Below are positions 30,504-38,501 of a stretch of 64,000 bases of DNA, piece after piece (positions within the stretch are counted from its first letter, which is position 1; every line of letters begins with the position of its first letter). Source of the stretch: Arenibacter echinorum (lineage in GTDB: Bacteria; Bacteroidota; Bacteroidia; Flavobacteriales; Flavobacteriaceae); the NCBI RefSeq assembly GCF_003259375.1, contig NZ_QLLN01000001.1, positions 225,360 through 289,359 on the forward strand, in the 5' to 3' direction. The translations under genes were made by a program, and so were the position numbers. The notes under the pieces were generated by a model, which was not told where the DNA came from, did not search any database, and saw only the letters and a program-made list of their open reading frames with translations.

Positions 30504-31931
30504 ATGGGATTACTACGAGCTAAACAAAATTTAGGATTTATTTTATTCGTGATTCTTTTAGGTTGTAAGTCACAACAGGAAAAAGTACCGCATAGTCACT
30601 CCTCTGAAACTGATCACTCCCATTCCCATTCGCATAGCCATTATCCGGAACATGATTCCATAACGGCCCATAAATTAATGTTTCCATCCCGAGTACCGGA
30701 TAGGGTCATTGCCAATTTAACGGCGGATCCAGCCCATAGTATGGCTGTGAATTGGAGAACAGATCAGCAAGTGGAAGCTGGATTTGTTGAAATTGCCGTG
30801 GCGACCGATGGACCGGAGTTTTTATTAAAAGACGTAAGAAGAGTGGAGGCTAAAAGTGAAATTTTTCAAAATCAGAACAGAAAGGAGCCTCTTGTAAAGG
30901 CAGTATATCATTCTGCAGTAGTGAACAATTTACAGCCAAAAACCACCTATGTATACAGGGTAGGTAATGGAAAGGAGGGTAACGACGGTTGGAGCGAATG
31001 GTTTCAATATACCACGGCCAGTGACACTGGAGACCCTTTTAGCTTTATTTATTTTGGGGATGCCCAAAATAATGTAAAAGCCCTATGGTCCAGGGTAATA
31101 CGAAATTCTTACCGAAAATTTCCAGAAGTTGATTTTATGTTGCACGCTGGCGATCTAATAAATGACAGGGATGCCAATCTGGAATGGGGGGAATGGTTTT
31201 ATGCAGGTAGCTTTATTCATGCCACGGTGCCAAGTGTTATGACGCCGGGTAATCATGAATACAGGGATGGTGTATTGACCTCTTTATGGAAACCACAATT
31301 CACTTTGCCCGAAAATGGACCAATTGAGGAATTAAAAGAAACGTGTTTTGTAATTGATTATCAAGACATGAAATTGATTTCTATCGATAGCGAAGGTTAT
31401 GATGAAAGTTTGGAAGCCCGTTCGGCACAGATAAAATGGCTAGATTCTGTATTGCAATCAAACACTAAAAAATGGATAACCATTTTCACGCATTATCCAG
31501 TTTATTCTACCAAAGAAGGGCGAGACAATTGGGAACTGAGAGAAGGTATTAAACCTTTGATAGATAAATATGGGGTAGATTTAGTATTACAAGGGCATGA
31601 TCATACATATGCAAGAGGCTATCCTGATAACGAAGGTAAGGGTCTGACACTTTTGGACCATGCCGGTACCGTTTATGCGGTTTCCGTAAGTGGACCTAAA
31701 ATGTACGAATCCGCGGACCAGGATTGGATGGTACGAAGGGGGGAATACACCCAGTTGTTTCAAATAATTACGGTTGCCAAGGATACCATTAAATATGAGG
31801 CATACACTCCCATTGGAAACCTGTATGACGCCTTCGACCTTATTAAAAAAGACGGCAAAAAACAGCTGATCAATAGGGTGCCGGACAGTCCTATCCGACT
31901 AAAAAAGGACTTCGTGGGAGAAGATAAATAG
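30504..31931 (+). CDS. Purple-acid-phosphatase-like metallophosphoesterase, lipoprotein with His-rich linker
   Basis: 475 residues. Lipobox L-L-G-C at about residue 21 (FVILLGC). A His/Ser-rich linker (HSHSSETDHSHSHSHSHY) follows, then a fibronectin-like PAP N-terminal domain (ANLTADPAHSMAVNWRTDQQ, PKTTYVYRVGNG). The calcineurin-like phosphatase domain begins near residue 175 with all five metal motifs: YFGDAQ, HAGDLINDRD, GNHEYRDG, FTHYPVYS and LQGHDHTYARGYP. Such enzymes hydrolyse phosphomonoesters or nucleotides outside the cytoplasm. The linker may capture divalent metal. The 213-base gap upstream contains no clear promoter. It is monocistronic. Confidence 0.88.
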   Translation: MGLLRAKQNLGFILFVILLGCKSQQEKVPHSHSSETDHSHSHSHSHYPEHDSITAHKLMFPSRVPDRVIANLTADPAHSMAVNWRTDQQVEAGFVEIAVATDGPEFLLKDVRRVEAKSEIFQNQNRKEPLVKAVYHSAVVNNLQPKTTYVYRVGNGKEGNDGWSEWFQYTTASDTGDPFSFIYFGDAQNNVKALWSRVIRNSYRKFPEVDFMLHAGDLINDRDANLEWGEWFYAGSFIHATVPSVMTPGNHEYRDGVLTSLWKPQFTLPENGPIEELKETCFVIDYQDMKLISIDSEGYDESLEARSAQIKWLDSVLQSNTKKWITIFTHYPVYSTKEGRDNWELREGIKPLIDKYGVDLVLQGHDHTYARGYPDNEGKGLTLLDHAGTVYAVSVSGPKMYESADQDWMVRRGEYTQLFQIITVAKDTIKYEAYTPIGNLYDAFDLIKKDGKKQLINRVPDSPIRLKKDFVGEDK

Positions 31932-32089
31932 AGAATTCTATTTATTGTTGTGCATTGATCCGAAGATATGGACTGGTACTAAGTTCTACGATACCAAAAT
32001 GGGTATTTTAGGAGGATAACCATATACCAGATCTTGCCTCATTGGGTCTTATAAATAGTTTTTTTATTTTTACCGAAGGTAAATTATTG

Positions 32090-32932
32090 TCATCGCTGTC
32101 TGCGGTAATCCGTTGGAGTAACGCCTTTAATTTCTTTAAACTTCCTGTTGAAGTTGGCTATGGTTCTAAATCCGCATTGTTCGGATATCATGGAAATTGA
32201 AAGGTCGGGGTTGCTATTGATAAGTTTACAGGCATTTTCAATTCGTATTTCAATCAAAAATTGAAAAAATGTTTTGTTGGTTCGTTTTTTAAAATAGCGG
32301 CAAAAGGAATTCTTGTTCATATGGGCCTTGTCCGCAATCTCTTCCAAAGTAATAGGTTCGTAAAACTTTTCCATAGCATATTCGAACACATCGTTCATGC
32401 GTTTTCCCTCGTCGTCCGTAAACCTCTTTTTGTAAACAAAAGAAGATAGGGGAGTTGTTTCCGCTATACTGATTAAATTAAGTATTTTTAAAAGCGTAGC
32501 TACCCTTTCTAACTTATTTTGATGGCTTAACTTATTGAATTGTTTTGTGATTTTCTGTTTTTTGGATAGCACCTTCAACCCGTATTCCGAACCCTTAAAG
32601 AATTCCTTGGTTTCTGCCATATCCGTTAACTCGAAAAAATGCCTTCCAAACGCGTCCTTTTTAAAAAATAAGGAGCACATGATGGATTCATCACTTTTGT
32701 GGGAATCACTTTTAAAAACATGGGGAAGATATTCACCTATTGCCAAAATGTCGCCTTCCTGATATTCATTTATAGTGTCTGCCACAACAAAGGAACCGGA
32801 TCCTTTTACGATAAGGCTTATTTGTATTTCTTGATGTTGATGAAGTTGGCCATAGAGTATTCTATCGCGATCCTCCTGGTAGATGAGTGCTTCGTTTTTT
32901 GGTTTTGGTATTTTAAATGGCAGTACCTTCAA
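32090..32932 (-). CDS. AraC family transcriptional regulator with cupin sensor domain
   Basis: 280 residues. The N-terminal half is a cupin (HQHQEIQISLIVKGSGSFVV, GDILAIGEYLPHVFKSD). The C-terminal about 100 residues hold two helix-turn-helices (LEEIADKAHMNKNSFCRYFK and SISMISEQCGFRTIANFNRK), ending in the AraC signature FKEIKGVTPTDYRRQR. The start must be non-ATG: the first usable codon is TTG 32932, and no ATG lies upstream in frame before the sequence becomes AT-rich non-coding. It is isolated, so its target and inducer are not indicated; the cupin half of such regulators often senses sugars or aromatics. Confidence 0.88.
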   Translation of the reverse strand: MKVLPFKIPKPKNEALIYQEDRDRILYGQLHQHQEIQISLIVKGSGSFVVADTINEYQEGDILAIGEYLPHVFKSDSHKSDESIMCSLFFKKDAFGRHFFELTDMAETKEFFKGSEYGLKVLSKKQKITKQFNKLSHQNKLERVATLLKILNLISIAETTPLSSFVYKKRFTDDEGKRMNDVFEYAMEKFYEPITLEEIADKAHMNKNSFCRYFKKRTNKTFFQFLIEIRIENACKLINSNPDLSISMISEQCGFRTIANFNRKFKEIKGVTPTDYRRQR

Positions 32933-33065
32933 GTTATGTTTTTTGCAAATATTATTTAAAAATATAATATTATGCCATATATGGGGTAATATAGTATAAT
33001 AATATGCTATTCTGGAATAATTATAAGCCTTTAATAGATAACCTATTATACCTGTGAACCAGCAA

Positions 33066-33216
33066 AGCTCCGTTTTGCAAATAAGAAACCCCGCAGCTAT
33101 CGCTGCTGGTTCTTTGTTTTACTCCAAAACCTCAAACTACGTTTGGCTTTTTCCGCAAAAAAAAGAACCACGCCTAAAAGACGTGGTTTCTTGCTTGTGG
33201 TGACCTCGACTGGATT
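33066..33216. repeat. 151-bp perfect direct repeat, copy 1 (carries a tRNA-Arg 3' fragment)
   Basis: Base-for-base identical, as far as I can read, to 33235-33385, with 18 bases between the copies. Its right end contains the last bases of tRNA-Arg (TGGTGACCTCGACTGGATT, that is TPsiC-arm-to-CCA on the minus strand) but then diverges, so this copy is only a tRNA remnant. It also contains both downstream hairpins. Confidence 0.93.
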
Positions 33217-33234
33217 ACCTTAGGTTTTCCATTG

Positions 33235-33385
33235 AGCTCCGTTTTGCAAATAAGAAACCCCGCAGCTATCGCTGCTGGTTCTTTGTTTTACTCCAAAACC
33301 TCAAACTACGTTTGGCTTTTTCCGCAAAAAAAAGAACCACGCCTAAAAGACGTGGTTTCTTGCTTGTGGTGACCTCGACTGGATT
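33235..33385. repeat. 151-bp perfect direct repeat, copy 2 (overlaps the intact tRNA-Arg)
   Basis: Second copy, offset 169 bases. Its last 19 bases are the 3' end of the functional tRNA-Arg gene, and the rest is the 3' trailer with two hairpins, one at about 33253-33284 and a terminator at 33326-33362. Confidence 0.93.
33326..33362 (-). terminator. Terminator of tRNA-Arg
   Basis: On the minus strand: GAAACCACGTC / GGCGTGGTTC stem followed by an eight-base T-tract, directly after the tRNA 3' end. An identical copy is at 33157-33193 in the upstream repeat. Confidence 0.8.
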
Positions 33386-33443
33386 CAAACCAGTAACCTT
33401 CTGAGCCGTAATCAGATGCGCTATTCAGTTGCGCCACGAGGCC
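33367..33443 (-). tRNA. tRNA-Arg(ACG)
   Basis: 77 bases including an encoded CCA. Acceptor GGCCTCG pairs with CGAGGTC (one G-U), anticodon stem TCTGA/TCAGA with loop TTACGGC giving anticodon ACG, T arm ACTGG TTTGAAT CCAGT. Encoded CCA distinguishes it from the tRNA-Glu genes in the window. Confidence 0.95.
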
Positions 33444-33478
33444 GTTGTAAAAATTCATTTTTCCCGTTTAACGGGCTG

Positions 33479-33508
33479 CAAATATATTTCTTTTTAAATT
33501 TACCACAA
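33479..33508 (-). promoter_or_regulatory. Promoter of tRNA-Arg
   Basis: Minus strand TTG (33508-33506), spacing 19, TATATTTG (33486-33479): perfect consensus, 35 bases upstream of the tRNA. Confidence 0.75.
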
Positions 33509-33528
33509 AATTACAGCAACCAAAATAA

Positions 33529-34041
33529 ATGGATTTAAAGAAATATGTTCGGGAAATCCCGAATTTTCCCGAAGAAGGAATCTCTTTTAAGGATATTACC
33601 CCCCTGTTAAAGGACGCTAAGGCCTTGGAGAGCGCAGCCGAAGCATTGTTTGAATTGATCAAAAATAAAAAGGTGGACAAAGTGGTGGGTATGGAGAGTC
33701 GCGGATTTTTCTTTGCACCTCTACTGGCAACCCGACTCAATGCCGGCTTTGTCCCGGTGAGAAAGCGCGGAAAGTTGCCGCATCAAACAATTAGTGAGCC
33801 CTATGCCCTGGAATATGGTAGGGATGTTCTGGAAATTCATGTGGATGGCATATTAAAAGGGGAGAAGGTGCTAATTCATGATGATGTACTGGCTACTGGA
33901 GGGACTGCCAAAGCCGTATGTAAACTTATAGAAAAGTTAGGTGGAGAAGTTGTGCAGTGCAACTTTTTGTTGGAACTAAAGTTTTTAAAGGGCAGGGACA
34001 AGTTATCCGGTTACCCGGTTGAGGCCCTTATACAGTATTAG
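33529..34041 (+). CDS. apt: Adenine phosphoribosyltransferase
   Basis: 170 residues, normal length. N-terminal IPNFPEEGISFKDITPLLKD is the Apt hood signature; VVGMESRGFFFAPLLA and FVPVRKRGKLPH follow; the PRPP loop is VLIHDDVLATGGTAKA. Salvages adenine to AMP with PRPP. It is divergent from tRNA-Arg. Its stop codon overlaps by three bases the stop codon of a convergent 50-residue gene. Confidence 0.95.
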   Translation: MDLKKYVREIPNFPEEGISFKDITPLLKDAKALESAAEALFELIKNKKVDKVVGMESRGFFFAPLLATRLNAGFVPVRKRGKLPHQTISEPYALEYGRDVLEIHVDGILKGEKVLIHDDVLATGGTAKAVCKLIEKLGGEVVQCNFLLELKFLKGRDKLSGYPVEALIQY

Positions 34042-34190
34042 TCCAAGGAATTAGTAGTTACTAGGTAGCGCCATCCTATAATGGCCATTTGCATTTTTGT
34101 AGCTTTTGAAAGGTCCAACTGTTTTTTGGAATAGGAAGGTAATACCAACTTGTTCATTTTTGCCAGAAGTTTAAAGAATGCTTTTTTCAT
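34038..34190 (-). CDS. 50-residue conserved flavobacterial-type small basic protein
   Basis: Read directly from the minus strand: ATG 34190 to TAA 34038. It begins MKKAFFKLLAKMNKLVLPSY and ends with GWRYLVTTNSLD. The protein is basic at the N-terminus, with a conserved-looking YSKKQLDLSKATK core. I recall near-identical short proteins in many flavobacterial genomes, sometimes labelled 'SsrA-binding protein', a label that their size does not support. A minus-strand -7 box TATATTTG lies at 34250-34257, about 60 bases upstream. The stop overlaps apt tail-to-tail. Function unknown. Confidence 0.75.
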   Translation of the reverse strand: MKKAFFKLLAKMNKLVLPSYSKKQLDLSKATKMQMAIIGWRYLVTTNSLD

Positions 34191-34369
34191 CCGTTACAAT
34201 TATTTTGTGGGTTAGATCCTAAATTTAGTGGCCTATGTTCATATTGGTACAAATATAAGGACTAAGTGGAAAAAAGGTATACGGTTTCGCTTTGACGGTT
34301 AAAGTACACCGTGAAAAGGTTGGCATCGTCGGTAAAGTGTATTAAAGATCATAAGATGCACCTCAAATA

Positions 34370-34399
34370 TTGCGAGTTTTAGAATAAAACGTATTTTTG
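34370..34399 (+). promoter_or_regulatory. Promoter of ndk
   Basis: TTG at 34370-34372, spacing 19, TATTTTTG at 34392-34399, 18 bases before the ndk ATG: perfect consensus and a very short leader. Confidence 0.75.
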
Positions 34400-34416
34400 C
34401 GCAAAATTTTAGAGTA

Positions 34417-34836
34417 ATGAGCACAAATAGAACTTTTACCATGATTAAGCCCGATGCCGTTGAGAATGGACACATCGGTGGAATTTTGGACAAAATAACT
34501 TCGGCCGGATTCAAGATCGTTGCAATGAAATATACGCAATTGAGCAGAAGGGATGCACAAGCGTTTTATGCAATACATAAGGAACGTCCTTTTTTTGGGG
34601 AATTGGTTGACTTTATGACCAGAGGGCCAATTGTATCCGCTATCCTGGAAAAGGATAATGCAGTTGAAGATTTTCGCGCCTTGATCGGGGCAACAAACCC
34701 TGCAGATGCTGCAGAAGGGACTATACGAAAATTGTTCGCTACCTCAATAGCTGAAAATGCGGTACATGGTTCTGACAGTGATGAAAATGCAGCCATTGAA
34801 GGTTCATTTCATTTTGCTGGAAGGGAAATTTTCTAA
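34417..34836 (+). CDS. ndk: Nucleoside-diphosphate kinase
   Basis: 139 residues, normal length. [22 protein letters not shown] at the start, with the KPDAV motif, [26 protein letters not shown], and the catalytic phospho-His in [12 protein letters not shown]. It equilibrates nucleoside di- and triphosphates in the cytoplasm. The gene is monocistronic, with its own promoter and terminator. Confidence 0.97.
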   Translation: MSTNRTFTMIKPDAVENGHIGGILDKITSAGFKIVAMKYTQLSRRDAQAFYAIHKERPFFGELVDFMTRGPIVSAILEKDNAVEDFRALIGATNPADAAEGTIRKLFATSIAENAVHGSDSDENAAIEGSFHFAGREIF

Positions 34837-34856
34837 GAAAATTTTGTTTATAGAAT

Positions 34857-34889
34857 TAAAAACCACGCCCAAGGGCGTGGTTTTTTTTA
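34857..34889. terminator. Bidirectional terminator after ndk
   Basis: Stem AACCACGCCC / GGGCGTGGTT with an AA loop, A-tract on the left and eight T on the right. It serves ndk and the convergent DUF721 operon. Confidence 0.92.
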
Positions 34890-34908
34890 GTTAAATTATA
34901 ACGGAATC

Positions 34909-35205
34909 TTATCTAAGAACAATTTTTGTGATTAGATCCTTTCCCAATTCCTCGTTCAATAATTTTATGATCTTGGATTTGCCCAAGCTTAGCTCCTCTC
35001 TAAGTACGGATGAAGATAGCGAAACAAAAAGGGTGTCGCTCCGTAATTCAATGGCCGTGGTATAGTTGTTAACGCCATTGCCCATTAGATTTATCCAGGC
35101 TTCCCTTGCGTTAACCCGGTCCATTCCTTTTTGTAGCTTGTTTTCGACAATAAATTCCTGTAAGGCTTCACCAAGGCGAAGGTTGTCATTTTTTCTTTTG
35201 GCCAT
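34909..35205 (-). CDS. DUF721 (DciA-like) protein
   Basis: 98 residues: LGEALQEFIVENKLQKGMDR, REAWINLMGNGVNNYT, LFVSLSSSVLREELSLGKSK, and terminal LNEELGKDLITKIVLR. This is the DUF721 fold related to DciA, the helicase loader of bacteria without DnaC, and to proteins next to recF. It is last in the recF-lipoprotein-DUF721 minus-strand group, two bases after the lipoprotein stop, and consistent with a replication role. The shortness means only the core domain is present. Confidence 0.85.
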   Translation of the reverse strand: MAKRKNDNLRLGEALQEFIVENKLQKGMDRVNAREAWINLMGNGVNNYTTAIELRSDTLFVSLSSSVLREELSLGKSKIIKLLNEELGKDLITKIVLR

Positions 35206-35207
35206 TT

Positions 35208-35624
35208 TTACTCAATATTAATGGGTTCAAATCTTTTGTAGTGGTATTTTATGTTTTCCTCACTTAGAACTGTAAAGCTATTCTCCGATAGATTAACAAT
35301 TTTTTCATGCCATTCGCTAAGATCTGTTTTATAATTTAATGTAAAAACTCCTTCGTTTTCATAAATAGTAAACAATTCCGCATCATTGGAAGTATCGTAG
35401 GTTCCGTTAAATTTTGGTTGTACCTTTTTTCGATATCCCTTTAGGTCATTTATTTCAATGTAGTCTATACTGGTATTAACTGTGTATTCCTTTTCGGTGC
35501 CATCCGGGAAAGAAACTTTTTCTATTTCCCAGTAGCCGTTCAAATAGGGTAAATCCGATTTGTTCACTTTATTTTGGCAGCCAGCAAGGCTAATTAAGGT
35601 AGCTATAATATAAACATATCTCAT
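35208..35624 (-). CDS. Small lipoprotein of unknown function, between recF and DUF721
   Basis: 138 residues. Lipobox L-A-G-C at residue 16 (IIATLISLAGC). The mature part is lipocalin-like in pattern: LPYLNGYWEIEKVSFPDG, FNGTYDTSNDAELFTIYENE, NSFTVLSEENIKYHYKRFEP. The family was not recognised. It lies one base after the recF stop and two bases before the DUF721 start, so it is co-transcribed with replication genes although its product is exported. Confidence 0.75.
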   Translation of the reverse strand: MRYVYIIATLISLAGCQNKVNKSDLPYLNGYWEIEKVSFPDGTEKEYTVNTSIDYIEINDLKGYRKKVQPKFNGTYDTSNDAELFTIYENEGVFTLNYKTDLSEWHEKIVNLSENSFTVLSEENIKYHYKRFEPINIE

Positions 35625-35625
35625 A

Positions 35626-36705
35626 CTATAATTTAAATATTTTATATGATTGATGTATTTTTTTTACAACTTCCTCTGTTCTATCGGCATGGGTATCACT
35701 AAGGAATATTTGTCCAAAATTTTCTTCATCTACCAAATTAATAATATGGGCCACCCGGTTTTCGTCCAATTTGTCAAAAATATCATCTAAAAGTAACAAG
35801 GGCGTAGTTCCGGCCTGTTTTTTTATAAAGTAAAATTGAGCCAGTTTTAAGGCTATCAAGAACGATTTCTGCTGCCCTTGGCTACCAAATTTTTTTATAG
35901 GGTGACCGTCTATCTCAAAGTTTAGGTCATCTTTATGTGTGCCAACACTTGTGTATTGAAGGGCTTTATCCTTTTCCAGACTCCGCTCCAATAAAGTTAA
36001 GAGATCGTTGTCCAATAACTTACTGTCATATGTTAAATTTACGGGCTCTTTTCCACCCGAAATAGCAAGATACTGTTCCTTGAATATAGGTATGAACTCT
36101 TCCAGGAATTTGGCCCTTTTCGAAAAAATTGTACTTCCGTATTCCTGAAGCTGTTCATTATAGATGGCCAAAGTGGTTTTGTCAAAAGTCTGGTTAACGG
36201 CAAAATACTTTAGAAGGGAATTTCTCTGGCTTAGGGTCTTGTTGTACTTGATCAGATTTTGAAGGTATTCCTTGTCGGACTGGGAAATTACGCCATCCAT
36301 AAACTTTCTTCTGGTTTCACTGCCTTCAATGATTAGATCGCGGTCTGCGGGCGAAATAATGACCAAGGGCAGAAAGCCTATATGGTCGGAGAATTTATCG
36401 TAAGCCTTGCCATTGCGTTTGATAATTTTCTTCATCCCCTTTTTTAGACTGCAGAGAATCCTTTCTTCCCTGTCATTTTTTTGAAATTCCCCATCGATCA
36501 CGAAAAAGTCCTCCTCGTGTTTTATATTTTGGGTGGCAACTGGATTAAAGTAACTTTTTCCAAAGGAAAGGTGGTAAATGGCGTCCAAAACGTTGGTTTT
36601 ACCTACTCCATTATCGCCTACGAAACAATTTATTTTAGCATCGAATTCGAAGTTTTCGGACGCAAAGTTTTTATAATTAATTAGTGATAATTTCTTTAGA
36701 AACAT
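35626..36705 (-). CDS. recF: DNA replication and repair protein RecF
   Basis: 359 residues from ATG 36705 ([20 protein letters not shown]). The longer frame to 36759 would start inside the -7 box CAAAAATA (36757-36764, minus TATTTTTG), so it is rejected. Walker A is [20 protein letters not shown], followed by [30 protein letters not shown], and the ABC-type signature [18 protein letters not shown] with Walker [14 protein letters not shown]. It loads RecA at gaps with RecO and RecR. It heads the recF-lipoprotein-DUF721 operon; dnaN is not adjacent. Confidence 0.95.
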   Translation of the reverse strand: MFLKKLSLINYKNFASENFEFDAKINCFVGDNGVGKTNVLDAIYHLSFGKSYFNPVATQNIKHEEDFFVIDGEFQKNDREERILCSLKKGMKKIIKRNGKAYDKFSDHIGFLPLVIISPADRDLIIEGSETRRKFMDGVISQSDKEYLQNLIKYNKTLSQRNSLLKYFAVNQTFDKTTLAIYNEQLQEYGSTIFSKRAKFLEEFIPIFKEQYLAISGGKEPVNLTYDSKLLDNDLLTLLERSLEKDKALQYTSVGTHKDDLNFEIDGHPIKKFGSQGQQKSFLIALKLAQFYFIKKQAGTTPLLLLDDIFDKLDENRVAHIINLVDEENFGQIFLSDTHADRTEEVVKKIHQSYKIFKL

Positions 36706-36756
36706 TCTGGCTTGTAAAATATTTAATTTTAATCCTCCCGGAAACTGTAAAATATC

Positions 36757-36808
36757 CAAAAATAACGAATAAATACCCGTTCGGTTTTGGATAAAAACTT
36801 TATTTTTG
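36757..36808. promoter_or_regulatory. Divergent promoter region recF / TPR protein
   Basis: Minus-strand TATTTTTG at 36764-36757 (52 bases before recF) and plus-strand TATTTTTG at 36801-36808 (22 bases before the TPR gene). Both -7 boxes are perfect; neither has a TTG at the standard distance, so the pair rests on the -7 boxes and position. Confidence 0.5.
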
Positions 36809-36829
36809 CGCGATTAATAAAATTCAAAA

Positions 36830-37594
36830 ATGGCAACATACAAGAAAAGAGGTTTTAAACCAAAAAATAAAGAGGAGGAGAATTTGTTGGATGAGCAGGA
36901 AAGTACAACTGCAGAAGTATTTAGTTCCTTGGATGAAGGAGCTTCCAGATCCGAGGAATGGGTTTCCAGAAATCAAAATTATATTCTTGCCGTAATTGGG
37001 GTTATTGCCGTGGCCGTTTTGGGATATATGGCCTATTTTCAATTTGTGGAGAAGCCAAAGGAAGCAAGTGCTGCCAATGAAATGTTATATCCACAACAAT
37101 ATTTTGATCAAGCATTGTCGGCTACTGCCGAAAAGGATTCCCTATTTACCCTGGCCTTGAACGGGGCAGAAGGTAAGTATGGATTTTTGGATATTATTGA
37201 AGAGTACAATGGTACTCCTGCCGCCAATTTGGCCAAATATTCTGCCGGCATGGCATTTTTGAATATGCAGAAGTACGATGAGGCCATTAAGTATTTGGAA
37301 GGATTTTCCTCAGATGATTTTATCTTGGGAGCCTTGGCCAAAGGGGGATTGGGAGATGCTTTCTTGCAATTGAACCAACCTGGTGATGCTTTGGGGTACT
37401 ACGAACAAGCTTTTGCCCATAGTGCCAACGATTTTACAACACCAAAATTCTTATTTAAAGCTGGTGTTACTGCATTGGAGTTAAAGGAAAATGATAAGGC
37501 CCTTAAATATTTTCAAAGAATAAAGGATGAATATCCAAGTTCGGAAGAGGCTAGGACTATAGATGCATTTATAGGTAAGGCAAATAACAACTAG
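36830..37594 (+). CDS. Membrane-anchored tetratricopeptide-repeat protein (YfgM-like)
   Basis: 254 residues. The cytoplasmic N-terminus is charged (KKRGFKPKNKEEENLLDEQE), there is one membrane segment (YILAVIGVIAVAVLGYMAYF, residues about 56-75), then TPR units (NLAKYSAGMAFLNMQKYDEA, GGLGDAFLQLNQPGDALGYY, KFLFKAGVTALELKENDKAL). The layout is that of YfgM, an ancillary subunit near SecYEG that works with periplasmic chaperones. It begins a tight plus-strand run: ribH starts one base after its stop. Confidence 0.8.
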   Translation: MATYKKRGFKPKNKEEENLLDEQESTTAEVFSSLDEGASRSEEWVSRNQNYILAVIGVIAVAVLGYMAYFQFVEKPKEASAANEMLYPQQYFDQALSATAEKDSLFTLALNGAEGKYGFLDIIEEYNGTPAANLAKYSAGMAFLNMQKYDEAIKYLEGFSSDDFILGALAKGGLGDAFLQLNQPGDALGYYEQAFAHSANDFTTPKFLFKAGVTALELKENDKALKYFQRIKDEYPSSEEARTIDAFIGKANNN

Positions 37595-37595
37595 T

Positions 37596-38075
37596 ATGGC
37601 TACGGCTAATAAAAATTTATCGGCTTACGATAAAACAACAATCCCAAGCGCGAAGGATCTTCGGTTTGGGATTGTTGTTTCAGAGTGGAATGAAGCAATT
37701 ACCGAAGGACTTTACGATGGGGCCATGGAGGCACTTTTGGATTGCGGTGCCAATGCAGAAAATATTATTAGATGGAACGTTCCAGGGAGTTTTGAGCTTA
37801 CTTTTGGTGCCAAGAAAATGATAGAATCCAAGAAGGTGGACGCTGTTATTGCCATTGGAAGTGTAATTCAGGGGGAGACCAAGCATTTCGATTTTGTTTG
37901 TAGCGCTACCGCTCAGGGGATAATGGATTTAAACGTAAGGACGCAAGTACCTGTTATTTTTTGTGTGTTAACGGACAACAATATGCAGCAGGCCATAGAC
38001 CGTAGTGGGGGTAAACACGGTAATAAGGGCGCCGAAGCGGCTATAGCAGCCATAAAGATGGCAAACCTAGGTTAG
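37596..38075 (+). CDS. ribH: 6,7-dimethyl-8-ribityllumazine synthase
   Basis: 159 residues. FGIVVSEWNEAITEGLYDGA at the N-terminus, WNVPGSFELTFGAKKM, IGSVIQGETKHFDFVC with the catalytic His, and VPVIFCVLTDNNMQQAIDR. It condenses 3,4-dihydroxybutanone phosphate with the ribityl-pyrimidine to make the direct precursor of riboflavin, generally as an icosahedral or pentameric assembly. It follows the TPR gene by one base; no other rib gene is nearby. Confidence 0.96.
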   Translation: MATANKNLSAYDKTTIPSAKDLRFGIVVSEWNEAITEGLYDGAMEALLDCGANAENIIRWNVPGSFELTFGAKKMIESKKVDAVIAIGSVIQGETKHFDFVCSATAQGIMDLNVRTQVPVIFCVLTDNNMQQAIDRSGGKHGNKGAEAAIAAIKMANLG

Positions 38076-38210
38076 TTTCTGAAAATTTTTCTTTTTTAAG
38101 CTTGTTGGTTTTGAGAAAAATAAGCTTCTTTCCTCTAATTGTTAACATTTTTTGGCAAGGGATTTAAGGCATATTTTTTGTTTTTGAGTAACTTTGAAAC
38201 AATAAGGATT

Positions 38211-38501
38211 ATGGGAAAGTTTTCAAAATTACGTAAAAACAAAAAGTACAATTATACACCTCGATACTTCGATGATAAAGGTGAGGGAAATCCGTACAAA
38301 ATAGAACATAAACTGGACAAATTTAGACCTACTATGGACGGTCGTAGCGGGCTTAAAGGTAAGTTCGGTAGGGCTGTGGACGATTTAAAACGATCCGGTA
38401 ACCGAAATCAAAATATTAGAACCCTTATAATAATTGCCATCCTGATTCTTATCTTTCTTTACATCATAGATTTTGATCTATCTATCTTTACAACTCGATA
38501 A
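38211..38501 (+). CDS. Small single-pass membrane protein between ribH and mutL
   Basis: 96 residues from ATG 38211 (MGKFSKLRKNKKYNYTPRYF); the ATG at 38139 is in frame but adds an unlikely hydrophobic leader before this very basic start. A basic soluble N-terminus (EHKLDKFRPTMDGRSGLKGK) is followed by one C-terminal membrane segment (TLIIIAILILIFLYII), i.e. a tail-anchored layout. I recall homologues in flavobacteria labelled 'riboflavin synthase subunit beta', probably only from the ribH neighbour. Its stop shares one base with the mutL ATG. Function unknown. Confidence 0.7.
   Translation: MGKFSKLRKNKKYNYTPRYFDDKGEGNPYKIEHKLDKFRPTMDGRSGLKGKFGRAVDDLKRSGNRNQNIRTLIIIAILILIFLYIIDFDLSIFTTR

Noticed and set aside
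33066-33443. Integrated element or prophage at tRNA-Arg
   Set aside because: No integrase or cargo lies between or beside the repeats; only 18 bases separate them.
34299-34578. Overlapping minus frames upstream of and inside ndk
   Set aside because: They cross the perfect ndk promoter and its coding start; no homology pattern.
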